Notes under the pieces: model-generated
Told to the model about the DNA's origin: nothing
What the model saw: only the letters and a program-made list of their open reading frames with translations
The model's database searches: none
In this document: in pieces, positions 10,868 to 20,365 of the stretch
How positions within the stretch are numbered: position 1 is the first letter of the stretch
Layout of the letters: every line of letters starts with the position of its first letter
NCBI GenBank assembly: GCA_002964805.2
Contig: PUDQ02000001.1
Coordinates: forward strand, 558,001-622,000
DNA: 64,000 bases
Reading direction: 5' to 3'
DNA from: Trametes villosa
Lineage: Eukaryota; Basidiomycota; Agaricomycetes; Polyporales; Polyporaceae
Program-made: the position numbers and the translations under genes

Positions 10868-11759
10868 GCGAACGAGGGGGCTGCTGCTGGCCGTACATGT
10901 GATGCTGAGGAATCCATGGCCAATAATATTGCTGAGAATGGGGAAGGCCCGTAACCAGCCCCATGCCGTCCGAGGAGACCCTCTTGTACTCAGTTTCAGA
11001 TGCGCGGCTGGGCTGAGACCACGGCTGTTGGGCCTGGGGATCGATGAGGAGTCCGATCCAGTCCCGGACAGCCTTGTAGCCCGCCCCGACGAACACCGCT
11101 CCGACGTAGGTAGTGAAGATGATGCGAGACTCCTGTGAGACGTCAGAGATCGGCCACCAAGGGTAGTAGATAAAAAGCAGGGCGCACCTCCGGACTGCTC
11201 AAATCGACTGACGTGGTGTGGCACACCTTCTCCCTCCATCCGTATGCTGAAACCCATTTTTCAATAGACTGCTGGAGCGGCATCTCAACCTATTCCAACA
11301 TATCGGGTAGATTGAGCATATGCCGCATGAGTTAGTTAACATGGCACTAACCTTGAGCTCGTCGGCGTTGACCAGAGGACGTCGATTAAAAAGCAGATCG
11401 ACGTACACCGTCTCGAGAACCGATTCGCCCAGTGCCTCAAGTCGCGGTCCGTTCCCGTAGGGCGAGTCACTGATAGGGGCTTCGGAGGATTTCATCGAAC
11501 GATGGACAAAGATTTCAAGCATTGCTTCGCCGTCGATTTTGGGAGCAGAGGGCAAGTCGACCAGCTCAGTAGCATCCGAGTGAGTATTTTCAGCCGCATG
11601 AGAAGAAGGCGAGTCCAGCGGTGTCAGTGCCGAGTCGCTGTGGGCGGGACTCTGGGTCGTCGCTGGAGGCGTCATGGTTGTTGTAGATCGAGGTGAACAA
11701 CTTAGGCGCTTCGAACTGCAAGCAGTGCTTGTGGGCGCGGATATCGCGGTGCCGCTCAT
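10192..11759 (-). CDS. RNase III-like dsRNA-binding protein, catalytic residues apparently lost
   Basis: Start at 11759 or at the in-frame ATG 11675 (MTPPATTQ). An RNase III fold follows: IFVHRSM, then RLEALGESVLETVYVDLLF at about 11440-11385, where RNase III normally reads ERLEFLGDSVL. The first acidic pair becomes Glu...Glu. The second signature reads RIIFTTYVGAVFVGAGYKAV instead of DxFEAYVGA, so both of its acidic metal ligands are gone. A ~200-residue insertion rich in Pro/Tyr/Gln comes next (see repeat entry). A C-terminal dsRBD closes the protein; an intron joins HTGHWTVSC to INGIEKGAGTGSSKQLAKEE, then AREAYNAMGWALPRE and the stop. It may bind dsRNA without cutting it. RNase III-like plus dsRBD proteins are common in Agaricomycetes; the role here is unknown. 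Confidence 0.82.
10545..10905 (-). repeat. proline-rich YGQ tandem repeat inside the RNase III-like gene
   Basis: Within the coding exon, about four imperfect units of roughly 30-40 residues repeat. Each starts YGQ(R/Q) and carries a GAP/SAP-x-PLPxM segment followed by HW and PQP. The first unit has a run of nine prolines, from CCG/CCC codons; a TGxGGG-type microsatellite on the plus strand at 10505-10540 encodes a second Pro run. The segment separates the RNase III fold from the dsRBD and is probably disordered. Confidence 0.75.
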
Positions 11760-12243
11760 ACAAGAATTCTATACAATGGTGCAACTGTACAAACAAGTGG
11801 CGGACGGACATGGCGAAATCTGTGTGTAAAGGAGATTGAACATTGAACGCGGAGTGGCCGCCCAACTTGGCAACGTAAAACATACAAAAACAGTCATGAA
11901 CGAGGGTGCGAGCAAGATGATTTTTGTAACGTAGACCGCCACACATCGGCGTTCGAGGGGCTTCAATGTACAGCGGGTAGCGGGGCACGCCGCGGCGTGT
12001 CTTCAAGACGGGCCTTGCAAGTCAAGGCGCGCGTACACTGCGTGTGCCAGTGTCGAATTCACAAGGGCGCCCGAACAGAATATCTGTGTGCGCATGCGGC
12101 TCTGTACGCCCGCAGTATCTTGATAATAGGATTTGTGCGCATTTTGATATACCTAGGCATTCGTGAGCTTGACACACTAGATCTGATATTGGAAGAACTC
12201 ACGGGTGTCGTAGGCGTAATGGACTCGGCTCGCCATGTATTCT
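11760..12243. other. intergenic region upstream of the RNase III-like gene
   Basis: About 480 bp. A 138-codon open frame extends on the minus strand but has no conserved block and is read as upstream sequence. No RNA gene seen. Confidence 0.35.
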
Positions 12244-12804
12244 TCAATCCGAATCCGAGCCTGCCTCCGAGTTCCCCAACGACTCCGTAGTGGCACAGTC
12301 ACTGGGGCGGGGGGAGGGGGATCTCCTGGGGACGATGTCGTCGATGACCTTCGCGTTTTCCTCCAGGTAGAGGTTCCGCGCGCTCTCGAGGAACGGCAGC
12401 AGCGCCCATCTGAGAAGCGTCTGCCATCGCGATAGCTCGAGTGTCGTCCCAGGGAGGTGCGGCACGGTGATGTACACGGTGTGGATGCCATCCCTACGCG
12501 GCCAGTCCTCGTGCTTGAGGACGAACTCCGTGATGCCACGCTCCATCGTTCGGATACCGGTGACCGTTCCTACGATGCGGGTGTCTATCGCGTGGTAGAC
12601 GTAGGGGGACCTAGGATTGCCCCAGCGACGGGGATCCTGTATTTCGTGGACGCGGACGACGAGTCCGACGCGGAGGGGCATAGCGGGTGCGATGGTGCAG
12701 TCGTAGATGAACGTATCGCCCAAGACCGTCCGGTCGTTTGGTTCGACGAGGGCAGGAATACGGCCGCGCAGTTTTGCGTAGATGAGGAGGTCTTCGTAAG
12801 GCAT
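12244..12804 (-). CDS. hypothetical protein, single exon
   Basis: An intron-free frame of 186 residues with ATG at 12804 (MPYEDLLIYAKLRGRIPALV) and TGA at 12244. Composition looks coding: a mixed alpha/beta-like sequence (TVYITVPHLPGTTLELSRWQ) and a Ser/Asp-rich tail ending SEAGSDSD. A longer frame reaches back to about 12870, but its extra residues look non-coding. I do not recognise the family. It ends the housekeeping block and borders the transposon island, so it could be a lineage-specific gene or part of that accessory DNA. Confidence 0.55.
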   Translation of the reverse strand: MPYEDLLIYAKLRGRIPALVEPNDRTVLGDTFIYDCTIAPAMPLRVGLVVRVHEIQDPRRWGNPRSPYVYHAIDTRIVGTVTGIRTMERGITEFVLKHEDWPRRDGIHTVYITVPHLPGTTLELSRWQTLLRWALLPFLESARNLYLEENAKVIDDIVPRRSPSPRPSDCATTESLGNSEAGSDSD

Positions 12805-13171
12805 GGTAAGTGGTCGCGTACGGGGGTGATGGGCAAGTTCGCGAGGTGACCTTTGAGCAGGCGCCGCCACGCCGTCCTTGTGTTATTCTTAGTTTAGTAC
12901 ACTACTCGGGTCGCGGATGCTTACCTTTGAAAGCTTTGAGCATCCACTGCTGTGGCAAACAATAATCGCACCTGGTCCTGAGCCCTGAGGAGTCGTGAGG
13001 GTAGCATTCAACGAAGAAAAGCCTGATAGAGTCTATATATATATATACATGTGGGTGTTACACGACAATCGGCCCGACACTGCCAAACCGCCACGACAAG
13101 TACAAATCATACGAAGAACAAAATCGTATCACCGTTCGAGCCCTAAAGTGATCGAGGTAATGGTAGAGAAT
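12805..13171. other. intergenic region, 3' flank of the Plavaka transposase gene; includes a (TA)n tract
   Basis: About 370 bp between the orphan gene and the transposase stop. It includes a TA dinucleotide run at about 13034-13047. The left end of the DNA transposon should lie here or just to the left. A CACTA-like sequence (CACTACTCGGG, about 12900) is present, but no matching inverted copy was found on the right. Confidence 0.4.
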
Positions 13172-16100
13172 CTAGAGATGAAGAAGATCGAAGGCGTGAT
13201 GGTCAGCGAACTTGTTCACAAAGAATTCGTCAAAGTCATCGAGTGAGGTATGCTCGAACTGCCCGTCCCCTACTGGCTCCTCGTGGCTGACGCCGATGAG
13301 ATGCGCCGCTCGTACAATGGTTGACAGATGGATGACGGAGGTGAGAGGTGTTCCATCGGTGTTGTACCGTGGCTTGACGATCCACATACCGGTCTCTTCA
13401 TCAGGCATCTCGTCTTGCCGAGAGAACCAGTGGACGAGGGCGCACGGGTAGAGCCTTCGCCTGGACCGGAAAGAGAAGAAAAGCTTGACCCGGGCAACGT
13501 CCATACCGAGGAGACCCTTCAGCGCAGAGTTCCTGTTGACGAATACGCAATCATATCGGGGTGCAATACCCCTCCATGACCGAGTTGCGCGAATGAGCTC
13601 GTGGCGCCGCCCAGTCGCTCCAGAGGGGTCGCTTGGCGCGTTGAACTCCGCGCGTGCAGAATGAAACACGTGGATCCGCTCGTTGTTGTAGGGCGGGCAG
13701 TCCTGCAGCGAGAGCGCGGCGCCGGGAATGTCGCTTCGTGGGTTGCGCTGGTAGAACAGGAAACGCCGTATGAGCTCGGGCAACCTGGGGCAGTCGATGT
13801 GTCTCCCAAGTGCGGCGGCCTCGCGAGGGTATTTGGTCTCTGTCGTGCGTCATGAGCATCCATTTCAGTGACATATGACCCATCTACTCACGTTTTGTTG
13901 CGGACATTGTTACGACCGATAGGGTGTTGTGCTCGCCGATGCTCGAGACGGGTTCGGGCGAGCGAATGACGCCACCTCGTCGATCGCGTTCCGTCGGTAG
14001 TGGGTCTGCTTGATGTTGCTCATCGAGATTCCGCTGTGCGTCCGCCTCTACGTTGGTGCGACCTTGCGCAGCTGTGCGGGCAAATACGGTCAACGATGTG
14101 CCAACGAATACTAATACGAGAGCCTTACCTCGCCCAGTCTTCTCCGAAGCTGGGAGGCAGCTGCCCTCAAGCATCTTGCGGGCCTGGAAATCGGTGCGGC
14201 AAGCAGCTAGCTTGTCGAGGCGTTGGTTAGTTAGGAGCATCTGCCCCAACGCGCGGAAGTGGTTTGAACGACGCCATGGCTCTTTGACTGCCGTGATATG
14301 TTTCGACTCGGTTATCGAAGAGCATAGGCCGTTCGGGGCACCGAAGGCGTAGATCCGGTCCTCGTAGTGTACGCAGGAGTGTTGTCGAGGGAGAGAAAAG
14401 CCGTCTGGGCGGACGCCGGCTATGCGGAAAACCTCACGGTCCTTGTGGAAGCGGTCGAGCGCGTCGTTCATGAGGAAGAGCGTACGCGCAGTGTGGACTT
14501 CGCCGCGAATGATGTAGCAGAACTCCAGGAAGGCGCGGACGGTGCTAACCGCGGTAGGTGGCAGATGTCCGCGGATCGCTGGAAGATAGACCTGTGGAAG
14601 CCGACATCAGTGTATATACAGAACAACGGAACGTGCGAGCGCGTGCCTTCATGAGACCCTTCGAGTCGTCACCTGTCCATTGCTTGAATCCCCTGCCTTG
14701 ATGAAACCGTCGGAGACCAGAGAACGGCGGCACAATAGCGATTCTACAGGATGGTGTCGCAGCAGTGCGTGCACGGGTTAAATATGCGCTTATGAATGCA
14801 AACGGTGAATCTTACATACCGACGATCGATATCTGTCATGATCACGGCCGCTTGGGTTTTGCCGTGTGCTGCAATGAGATACGCCTCTACCCACGCGACC
14901 AGATGATCTTTGAAGGTCCCTTTGATGAGCTGGTGGAGAATGTCGGGCGCGATCAGTTCGTGTATATCCGCTCGAGGAAAGTCGTTGGTGAATGGCTATG
15001 ATAATTAACGGAGTCCGTGAGATAGTGCAGAACAAAGTTAGAATCGACGAACAACTATATCACCAACGATGCCGTAGTCGTCCCAAAGTTCCCCGAGCTG
15101 CATGGAGGCAACGAGCAGCTCTGTGTGAGCGCGGGACCGAAGCAGGCCCGGCGCGCCGTCCATGTCCTTCTTGTCGGCAGTGCACCTACGCATCATGTGT
15201 CAGCAATACTGACAGGCTGCTCAGGGAATAAACCATAGAGACATACACTGGACACCAGCCTTGAACGACGCAGGTAAGAAGGGTTTGTTCAGGATAGTCG
15301 GCTATGTATGGTCCAAGGCCGTAGAAGACCTTGCGGAAGCGTCCATCTCCGCATCGAACCACCTCGGGGGTAGTCATATGCTCTTTCAGTGAGCGCAAAA
15401 TCTTGGCAAGCGAGCTGTGGAACAACTGGCGGCGGAACTTGCGGTACTTGACGCTGTCATTGTACTTCCGTTCGGCTATGAATCAAAGATGTCAACACTG
15501 AAAGCCAGGCGTTCTCTAGGCTCCTGCGTACCTTTTGGTATAGCTAGGAAGCCAGCCAGAACTACGCCACTACCGTGCGCACGGCGAGCGGCGTTGTGGA
15601 TGTTGCCGATCGACGCGTACAGCGGGTAATATTCGTTTTGGCCGGTTGCAATCGAAACTGTCGTCTTGTCGCTACCAAGAATGATCGGGACGAAGGCCGC
15701 GCCCTCGCTATTGGCATACGATGAGATAATATCCTATGGATTCAAGGTCAATCATCAGCGCAGCGTGTTAAAACCGTTATGCTCACTGCTTGTGCCCAAG
15801 CCCACTCAGCGCTCATGAAGTTGCAGTATTCGCGCTCTCCGTTCGCGTTGACGATCTGCTTCGGGCCGTAATCGATGAGATCCTTGAACTCCGGGTTGGC
15901 GAGGATGGATTTGGCAATCTCGCGGGTGTCTCGGTACCAGACGTCGTACGATGCAGTCATCCAAGTGGGAACATCCGGATCGATTTCGGCGTCGCCGGTA
16001 GGAGCGATGAGGTGCTGTGGATAGCGCACCTCGAAAGAGCGCCACCTGATAGCGCCGAGACGCGCGGAGTCGATGGTTGTATAGAGTTCGACGCTGTTGC

Positions 16101-17781
16101 GAAAGGGAGAGGAGGCACCATGGGGAAGCAGCGAAGCAGCCCAGAGTTCGAGCAGCGCGTCGATGTTCCCTGCGCTCATCTGCTCCCTGTGGTATAGAAG
16201 GTCGGCAGTTTCGAACGCTACCCTGTCGCGGAAGGGCGCCCAGTCATCCGACGCTCGCGACGGTTCCGGAGTGCTCGTATCACGACGAGAGGGATCCAGA
16301 AGGTTGCCCCTCTCATCGCACGGTAGACCTGAATGAAAGCCTGAGTTATCACTTCAGATTACGCACGTGTAGACTCGCACCAGTGATGTGGGGATGGAGA
16401 GTAACGCGCCGTCCCCCCGACGACCGAGAGCTTCCCTGCGCGGAAGCAGCATTCCGTGCATCGCCGGGGAGTGGGTGCTCTGCGTTCAAGTCCTGAAGAG
16501 CTACTGGTAGCATTGTGCGTGATTCGTAAGTCTAGGTGCAATGGAACGGGAGTTCGCCAACTTACTGTCTGTGAAGCGGGGTTCCGCAGCCTGTCGAGGA
16601 CTCGGAGGGGCCTCGTTGCTCGCATGAGTGAGGTGCCCCGTGACGTCTCCGTCCTCCAGGCCATCCACTGCGTTCGCGTCGCCCGCATCGTCCGCGCCAT
16701 TCGCGCCGTCTCCGTTGCCCGCATCGTCCGCGCCATCCGCGCCGTCTCCGTTGCCCTCGTCGTCCTCGTCTCCCTCGTCCTCATCGTCCTCGTCTTCCTC
16801 GTCGTCCTCGTCGTCCTCGTCGTCCTCGTCTTCCTCGTCTTCCTCGTCTTCCTCGTCTTCCTCGTCTTCCTCGTCGTCCTCGCCGTCCTCGCCGTCCTCG
16901 TCACCCTCGTCGTCCTCGTCGCCCTTGTTGTGCTCACCGCCGTCTCCCTCGTCGTCTGCATCTCCATCTTCGTCAAGTGATCCTTCTTCCTCGCCTGAGT
17001 CTGATTCATCATCCGAGACTTCCAAGAGGCCCCTGGAACGCAGATTGGTAGTTAGAACGGCTATGTATGAGTTAGCAACTGTGCTCGATGGTACTTACGG
17101 CATGTCGGCAAAACGGAGATCGGTGGTTGCAGCGTCGTCAGGATTCATGGGGTCGTCGCCCTCCGAGGCGATGGGGGACGCTGGGACAGAGTCAGGGTTG
17201 CTCGTGGTCGATACCGGTGGCGAAGCGGGGTCGTCTGCAGGCTGGAAGAGCAGCTGGAAGCGGTTGTGATCAACAACAACGGGTGGAGTGTCGCGGTCGC
17301 GTGTTGCGAGTGGCGGCGAACTACGGACGGCGTGTAAGTTTCGTCTGAGACGAGCGAGCTTGATACGGACCTGCTTATGCCCGGATTTCCGCTGCCGGGG
17401 GTATTTGTAGCGTGCGCGTTCAAGGGAGAGTCGTCCGCATCTCTGGGTACGTCCGAGTCGTTGGGGCTTGGAGCCGGGGGTTGACCGTCTGCGTCGCTCA
17501 TCCCGTCTCCACCTAGAATTTGAGACGAACGGTGAGCGCGATATAATACCAGAGACAAAAGATATAGTACCCATACCTTGATCAACATATTGTTCATCGC
17601 CGCCGTGATCGAGGCCGACCATGGCGGCTCGAGTCGAGCCGGGAGCGTCAGCCTTCCACCCAGGGTGACGAGAACGTAGGTGCTTATTGAATCCAGTCCG
17701 GTTGCGGAGATGGCGGTTGCAACCAGGAAAAGGACACACGAACTTTGGAGGCGGGCGCGATGAGCTTGCAGTGTCTGCCAT
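13172..17781 (-). CDS. Plavaka-type (CACTA-like) DNA transposase, apparently intact
   Basis: Large multi-exon transposase gene of the Plavaka type found in Agaricomycetes. The ATG at 17781 leads into a C2H2 finger (Cys16, Cys21, His34, His39; 17665-17736), then an acidic tract (separate entry). Family blocks follow in order without stops: [20 protein letters not shown] across an intron near 16330, [117 protein letters not shown] and [20 protein letters not shown]. The C-terminal block runs from [15 protein letters not shown] to [12 protein letters not shown], ending at 13172. About ten introns, all readable with open junctions where checked. No disabling mutation was seen, so the gene may be functional. 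Exact catalytic residues are not assigned. Confidence 0.88.
16600..17010 (-). repeat. acidic Asp/Glu low-complexity tract within the transposase gene
   Basis: A GAC/GAG/GAA-type trinucleotide-rich stretch. On the coding strand it reads as long runs of Asp and Glu ([20 protein letters not shown]) followed by imperfect [12 protein letters not shown] repeats. It lies between the C2H2 finger and the transposase core. The antisense frame reads poly-Ser and is a shadow. Such tracts are prone to replication slippage. Confidence 0.75.
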
Positions 17782-18145
17782 TCGAGTAGAGCGTTCGGAA
17801 GAGGGAGGGAATGGATGCGGTGGGTGTACGACTCAATCCCACTAGTCGAGTCCGCCTGCTTATATACCAGAAAGACGGAAACCCAGGAAGGAGATCACGA
17901 AGGGCAGCGATTAGGCCGCGTTGATACTCAAAACAGGCTGCTGTGTTTCCGTGTCTAAGCGGTGGAATGGACGAAAGCGGTGACTATAATGGCATCATCG
18001 AACGCGGTACCACACACGGCATGGTGTAGTAGCCAAAGCTTGTAGGCAAAACACATTTCTATTCCTGCCGTCTACCTGATATACTCTGCACAAGTCTTGT
18101 AAGAAGTCAGCCCAGCTCTGCAGAGAATCAAGATACTCACCTTGA
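17782..18145. other. spacer between the dioxygenase stop and the transposase start
   Basis: 364 bp. It holds the transposase promoter (TATA noted separately) and the dioxygenase 3' end. Both genes run in the same direction. No other feature seen. Confidence 0.4.
17860..17866 (-). promoter_or_regulatory. TATA box of the transposase gene
   Basis: The minus strand reads GGTATATAAGC, with TATATAA 79-85 bp upstream of the transposase ATG. This is a normal spacing for a fungal TATA element and suggests the transposon gene keeps a promoter. Confidence 0.55.
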
Positions 18146-19792
18146 TTAAACGGCGTCCGCGCATAGCTCTGACCAGGTACTAAACATCTCCAGGCCCTGC
18201 TTCCACCGCTCTGGGCCAGTTCTTGGGAATTGATTGCCCGCCGCTATGAACTTTGCTTGAGTAGTGAAACCGCACTCCACCCAGCGGAAAAGGCCGCCAG
18301 CGGAGTACTGTGTGAATGAGTATCGACGTTCGTGTGGGGCGATCGTCGTGTTGGAATGGCGCAGTAGGGCAGAGGGGAGGAGGATGAGTGCACCAGGAGG
18401 GAACTCGATGATAAGCTTCGCATCCCAGAGCAAGATATGCCCTCCGTTTGTGGGATCGTAATCGCCAGCGGCGGTGATGGCGCACCAGCCGGCAGGGAGG
18501 TTTTGGTTGTCGACATGCTCGACGGTGACGACCTGCGGGCCCAAGTTGAAAGTCGCAGATCCAAACACGCTGTTCGGAAAGTTCATCTTCAGGTCCGGGT
18601 CCTTCTTGCGGAGCTCTTCGATAGTCTCCGCGTAGTATGCGTGCAAGCGGGGAGCAAAGAGTTTCATGGATGCTGATGGAGAGTGGCGCATTCTCGTCAG
18701 CGCAGTCGCCATGGTCATTTCACAGGCAGACTCACCGTCACCAAAATGTGCTATGCGCATGACAAACTCGTTGGAGAGAAGCTCGTGAATGACGTCCTCG
18801 TTTTGAGTCTTCTGGTCGAGAGTTCTTGGGAACTGGTGGCGGTGAGTGCTTTCCAGGAGTACAGCCGAAGTGCAACATACCGTTTGGCCGCCTCCGTAGG
18901 AAATCCCGGCTGCAAATGCAGGAAAGGGCCCTCGGCGGTGATCGGTCTGCTCCTTCTTGAACTTGAAGTGGGCTCGCGCTTTTTCGAAGGCATCTTGAAC
19001 GCCCTGATTGACGGGCTCCCAGTTTTCGGCTTGGGGCTGGCCTACAAGCACCATGAACACGCGGTCGTTCTTGTCAGTGATAGGGATGCTTTGCCTGAGA
19101 TGCGCAGGAAAGTAGTTAATCACACGAGGTTGGCGGGTGTTGGCCGCAAGCCGCAGCACTTACTTTCCGTCCCACTTCACATATCGGAACCCCAGCCTCA
19201 ACGCGTCCTCCTTGCTCAGAGGGCCCTTCCCTTCCGCTGTCGGGGTAACCGGTTTGCTTGTGAATGCGAGTTCGCTGACTCGAGAGGTTGGGAAATGCTC
19301 TTGAGGGTTCTGCGCACGGCCGCCGGCAGGCGGTGCCTCCGTGTCGACCTTGGGCAGCGTGAGGACCCGACCGCGAGCGAGTTTCTTCTTCGAGATCGCT
19401 TTGGTTATGCGTCCGGAGACCTCATCTCCGAGAGCCTGCGCACGCGCAGTACGTCGGCGCAACCTGAAGCGGTACTTATCCCTCTGAGCGCGAGACATAC
19501 TTCCCGCCTTCGTGTGAGGGCGAACGGCTTCCGTCTGGAGGCGAACGGCTTCCGGCTGCGGGACAACGTCCGCCTCCGAGGCTTCGAGAGCCTGAGACCG
19601 CTCTGTAGGGCTCGGGGTTGTGCAGGGTTCGCCGGGAGAGTCGCACCAGGGCGGAATCCCCGCAGAGTCCATACTGTCACCTGCAGCTCGTACTCCAGCA
19701 TCACGCCGCGGAGGAGTCTCCATTGCGCGTGCTTCCGCGGCCTCGACCAGCGGAGAGAGTTCGCAGTCGAGGCTGAGACTATCGCAGACCAT
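18146..19792 (-). CDS. TET/JBP-type 2-oxoglutarate/Fe(II) dioxygenase, transposon-associated
   Basis: Candidate nucleic-acid-base oxygenase. The ATG at 19792 begins a ~200-residue variable N-terminus with a basic segment (SRAQRDKYRFRLRRRTARAQ), ending LGFRYVKWDGK. An intron then joins to QSIPITDKNDRVFMVLVGQ and GPFPAFAAGISYGGGQT. The double-stranded beta-helix follows: NSVFGSATFNLGPQVVTVEH, then GWCAITAAGDYDPTNGGHIL, LWDAKLIIEFPPGALILLPS and ALLRHSN, YSFTQYSAGGLFRWV. The iron ligands are present: HxD as His-Val-Asp (18509-18517) and the distal His in LLRHSN (18356-18358). Arg in HERRYSF (18323-18325) fits the 2-oxoglutarate ligand. Stop TAA at 18146. These blocks match the basidiomycete TET/JBP-like family. 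At least four exons, no stop seen in the domain. Substrate (5-methylcytosine or other) is inferred, not shown. Confidence 0.85.
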
Positions 19793-20365
19793 GAGGTCCA
19801 AATCTGGAGAGACCTAAGGACACGACAAGAACGCGTAGCGAGCCCGGCTCACCCATTCCCGCCTCTGCGAAACGATCGGTCAGCATCAGGTCATTGGTCG
19901 AGCTAGCGAGCTTGTACATCAGCCCGACGGACTAACGGGCGAGTCCCAGAATCGCCCCGCATTGAAACATCGCCATTACGGGCGGATAGTGAAGAGGTGT
20001 GCAGCTCGAGATGACATACCTGGAAGGTGCAGCACGCTCTGTTCGTTGCGGGTCCCTGAGAGAACTAGAACGTCGGCGACGGGCAACTGGCAGCGATAGT
20101 GCACTCCATCCACTACATCGCACCGACTGGTAAACTCCGAGGATAGGCCCACAGTCCGGTGCGATGGTAGGGGAGTGGAGGCCAGATGTTAACACACCTA
20201 GGCTACGTGAACTATCGCCGGCCGCTGGAAAACAGGAAGGAGTCAGTGATCCGTGTAATCAGACGAGACGGCAGTCCCTCCCCACCCCGCCAAACGAGCG
20301 GTGTGGTTACAATACGGCGTTGTTCTTGGCGGAGTGGGGAGGGGCTAGTAGGTGTGGCTGTTGTA
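19793..20365. other. spacer between the dioxygenase start and the tandem array
   Basis: About 570 bp containing the dioxygenase upstream region. Short frames only; no gene or clear promoter element recognised. Confidence 0.4.

Noticed and set aside
11590..12006. Minus-strand frame of 138 codons overlapping the RNase III-like start
   Set aside because: It is in a different frame from the RNase III exon and has no recognisable domain; the RNase III frame explains the overlap.
12895..12915. CACTA-like sequence (CACTACTCGGG) as the left end of the DNA transposon
   Set aside because: No inverted partner was found by eye to the right of the transposase, dioxygenase or array, and no target duplication could be matched.
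16456..17269. Poly-Ser and poly-Val/Leu frames on the plus strand
   Set aside because: Antisense readings of the Asp/Glu codon tract of the transposase.
18683..19906. 407-codon open frame on the plus strand
   Set aside because: It is antisense to the dioxygenase exons, has no conserved block, and the minus strand shows family motifs and splice sites across the same interval.
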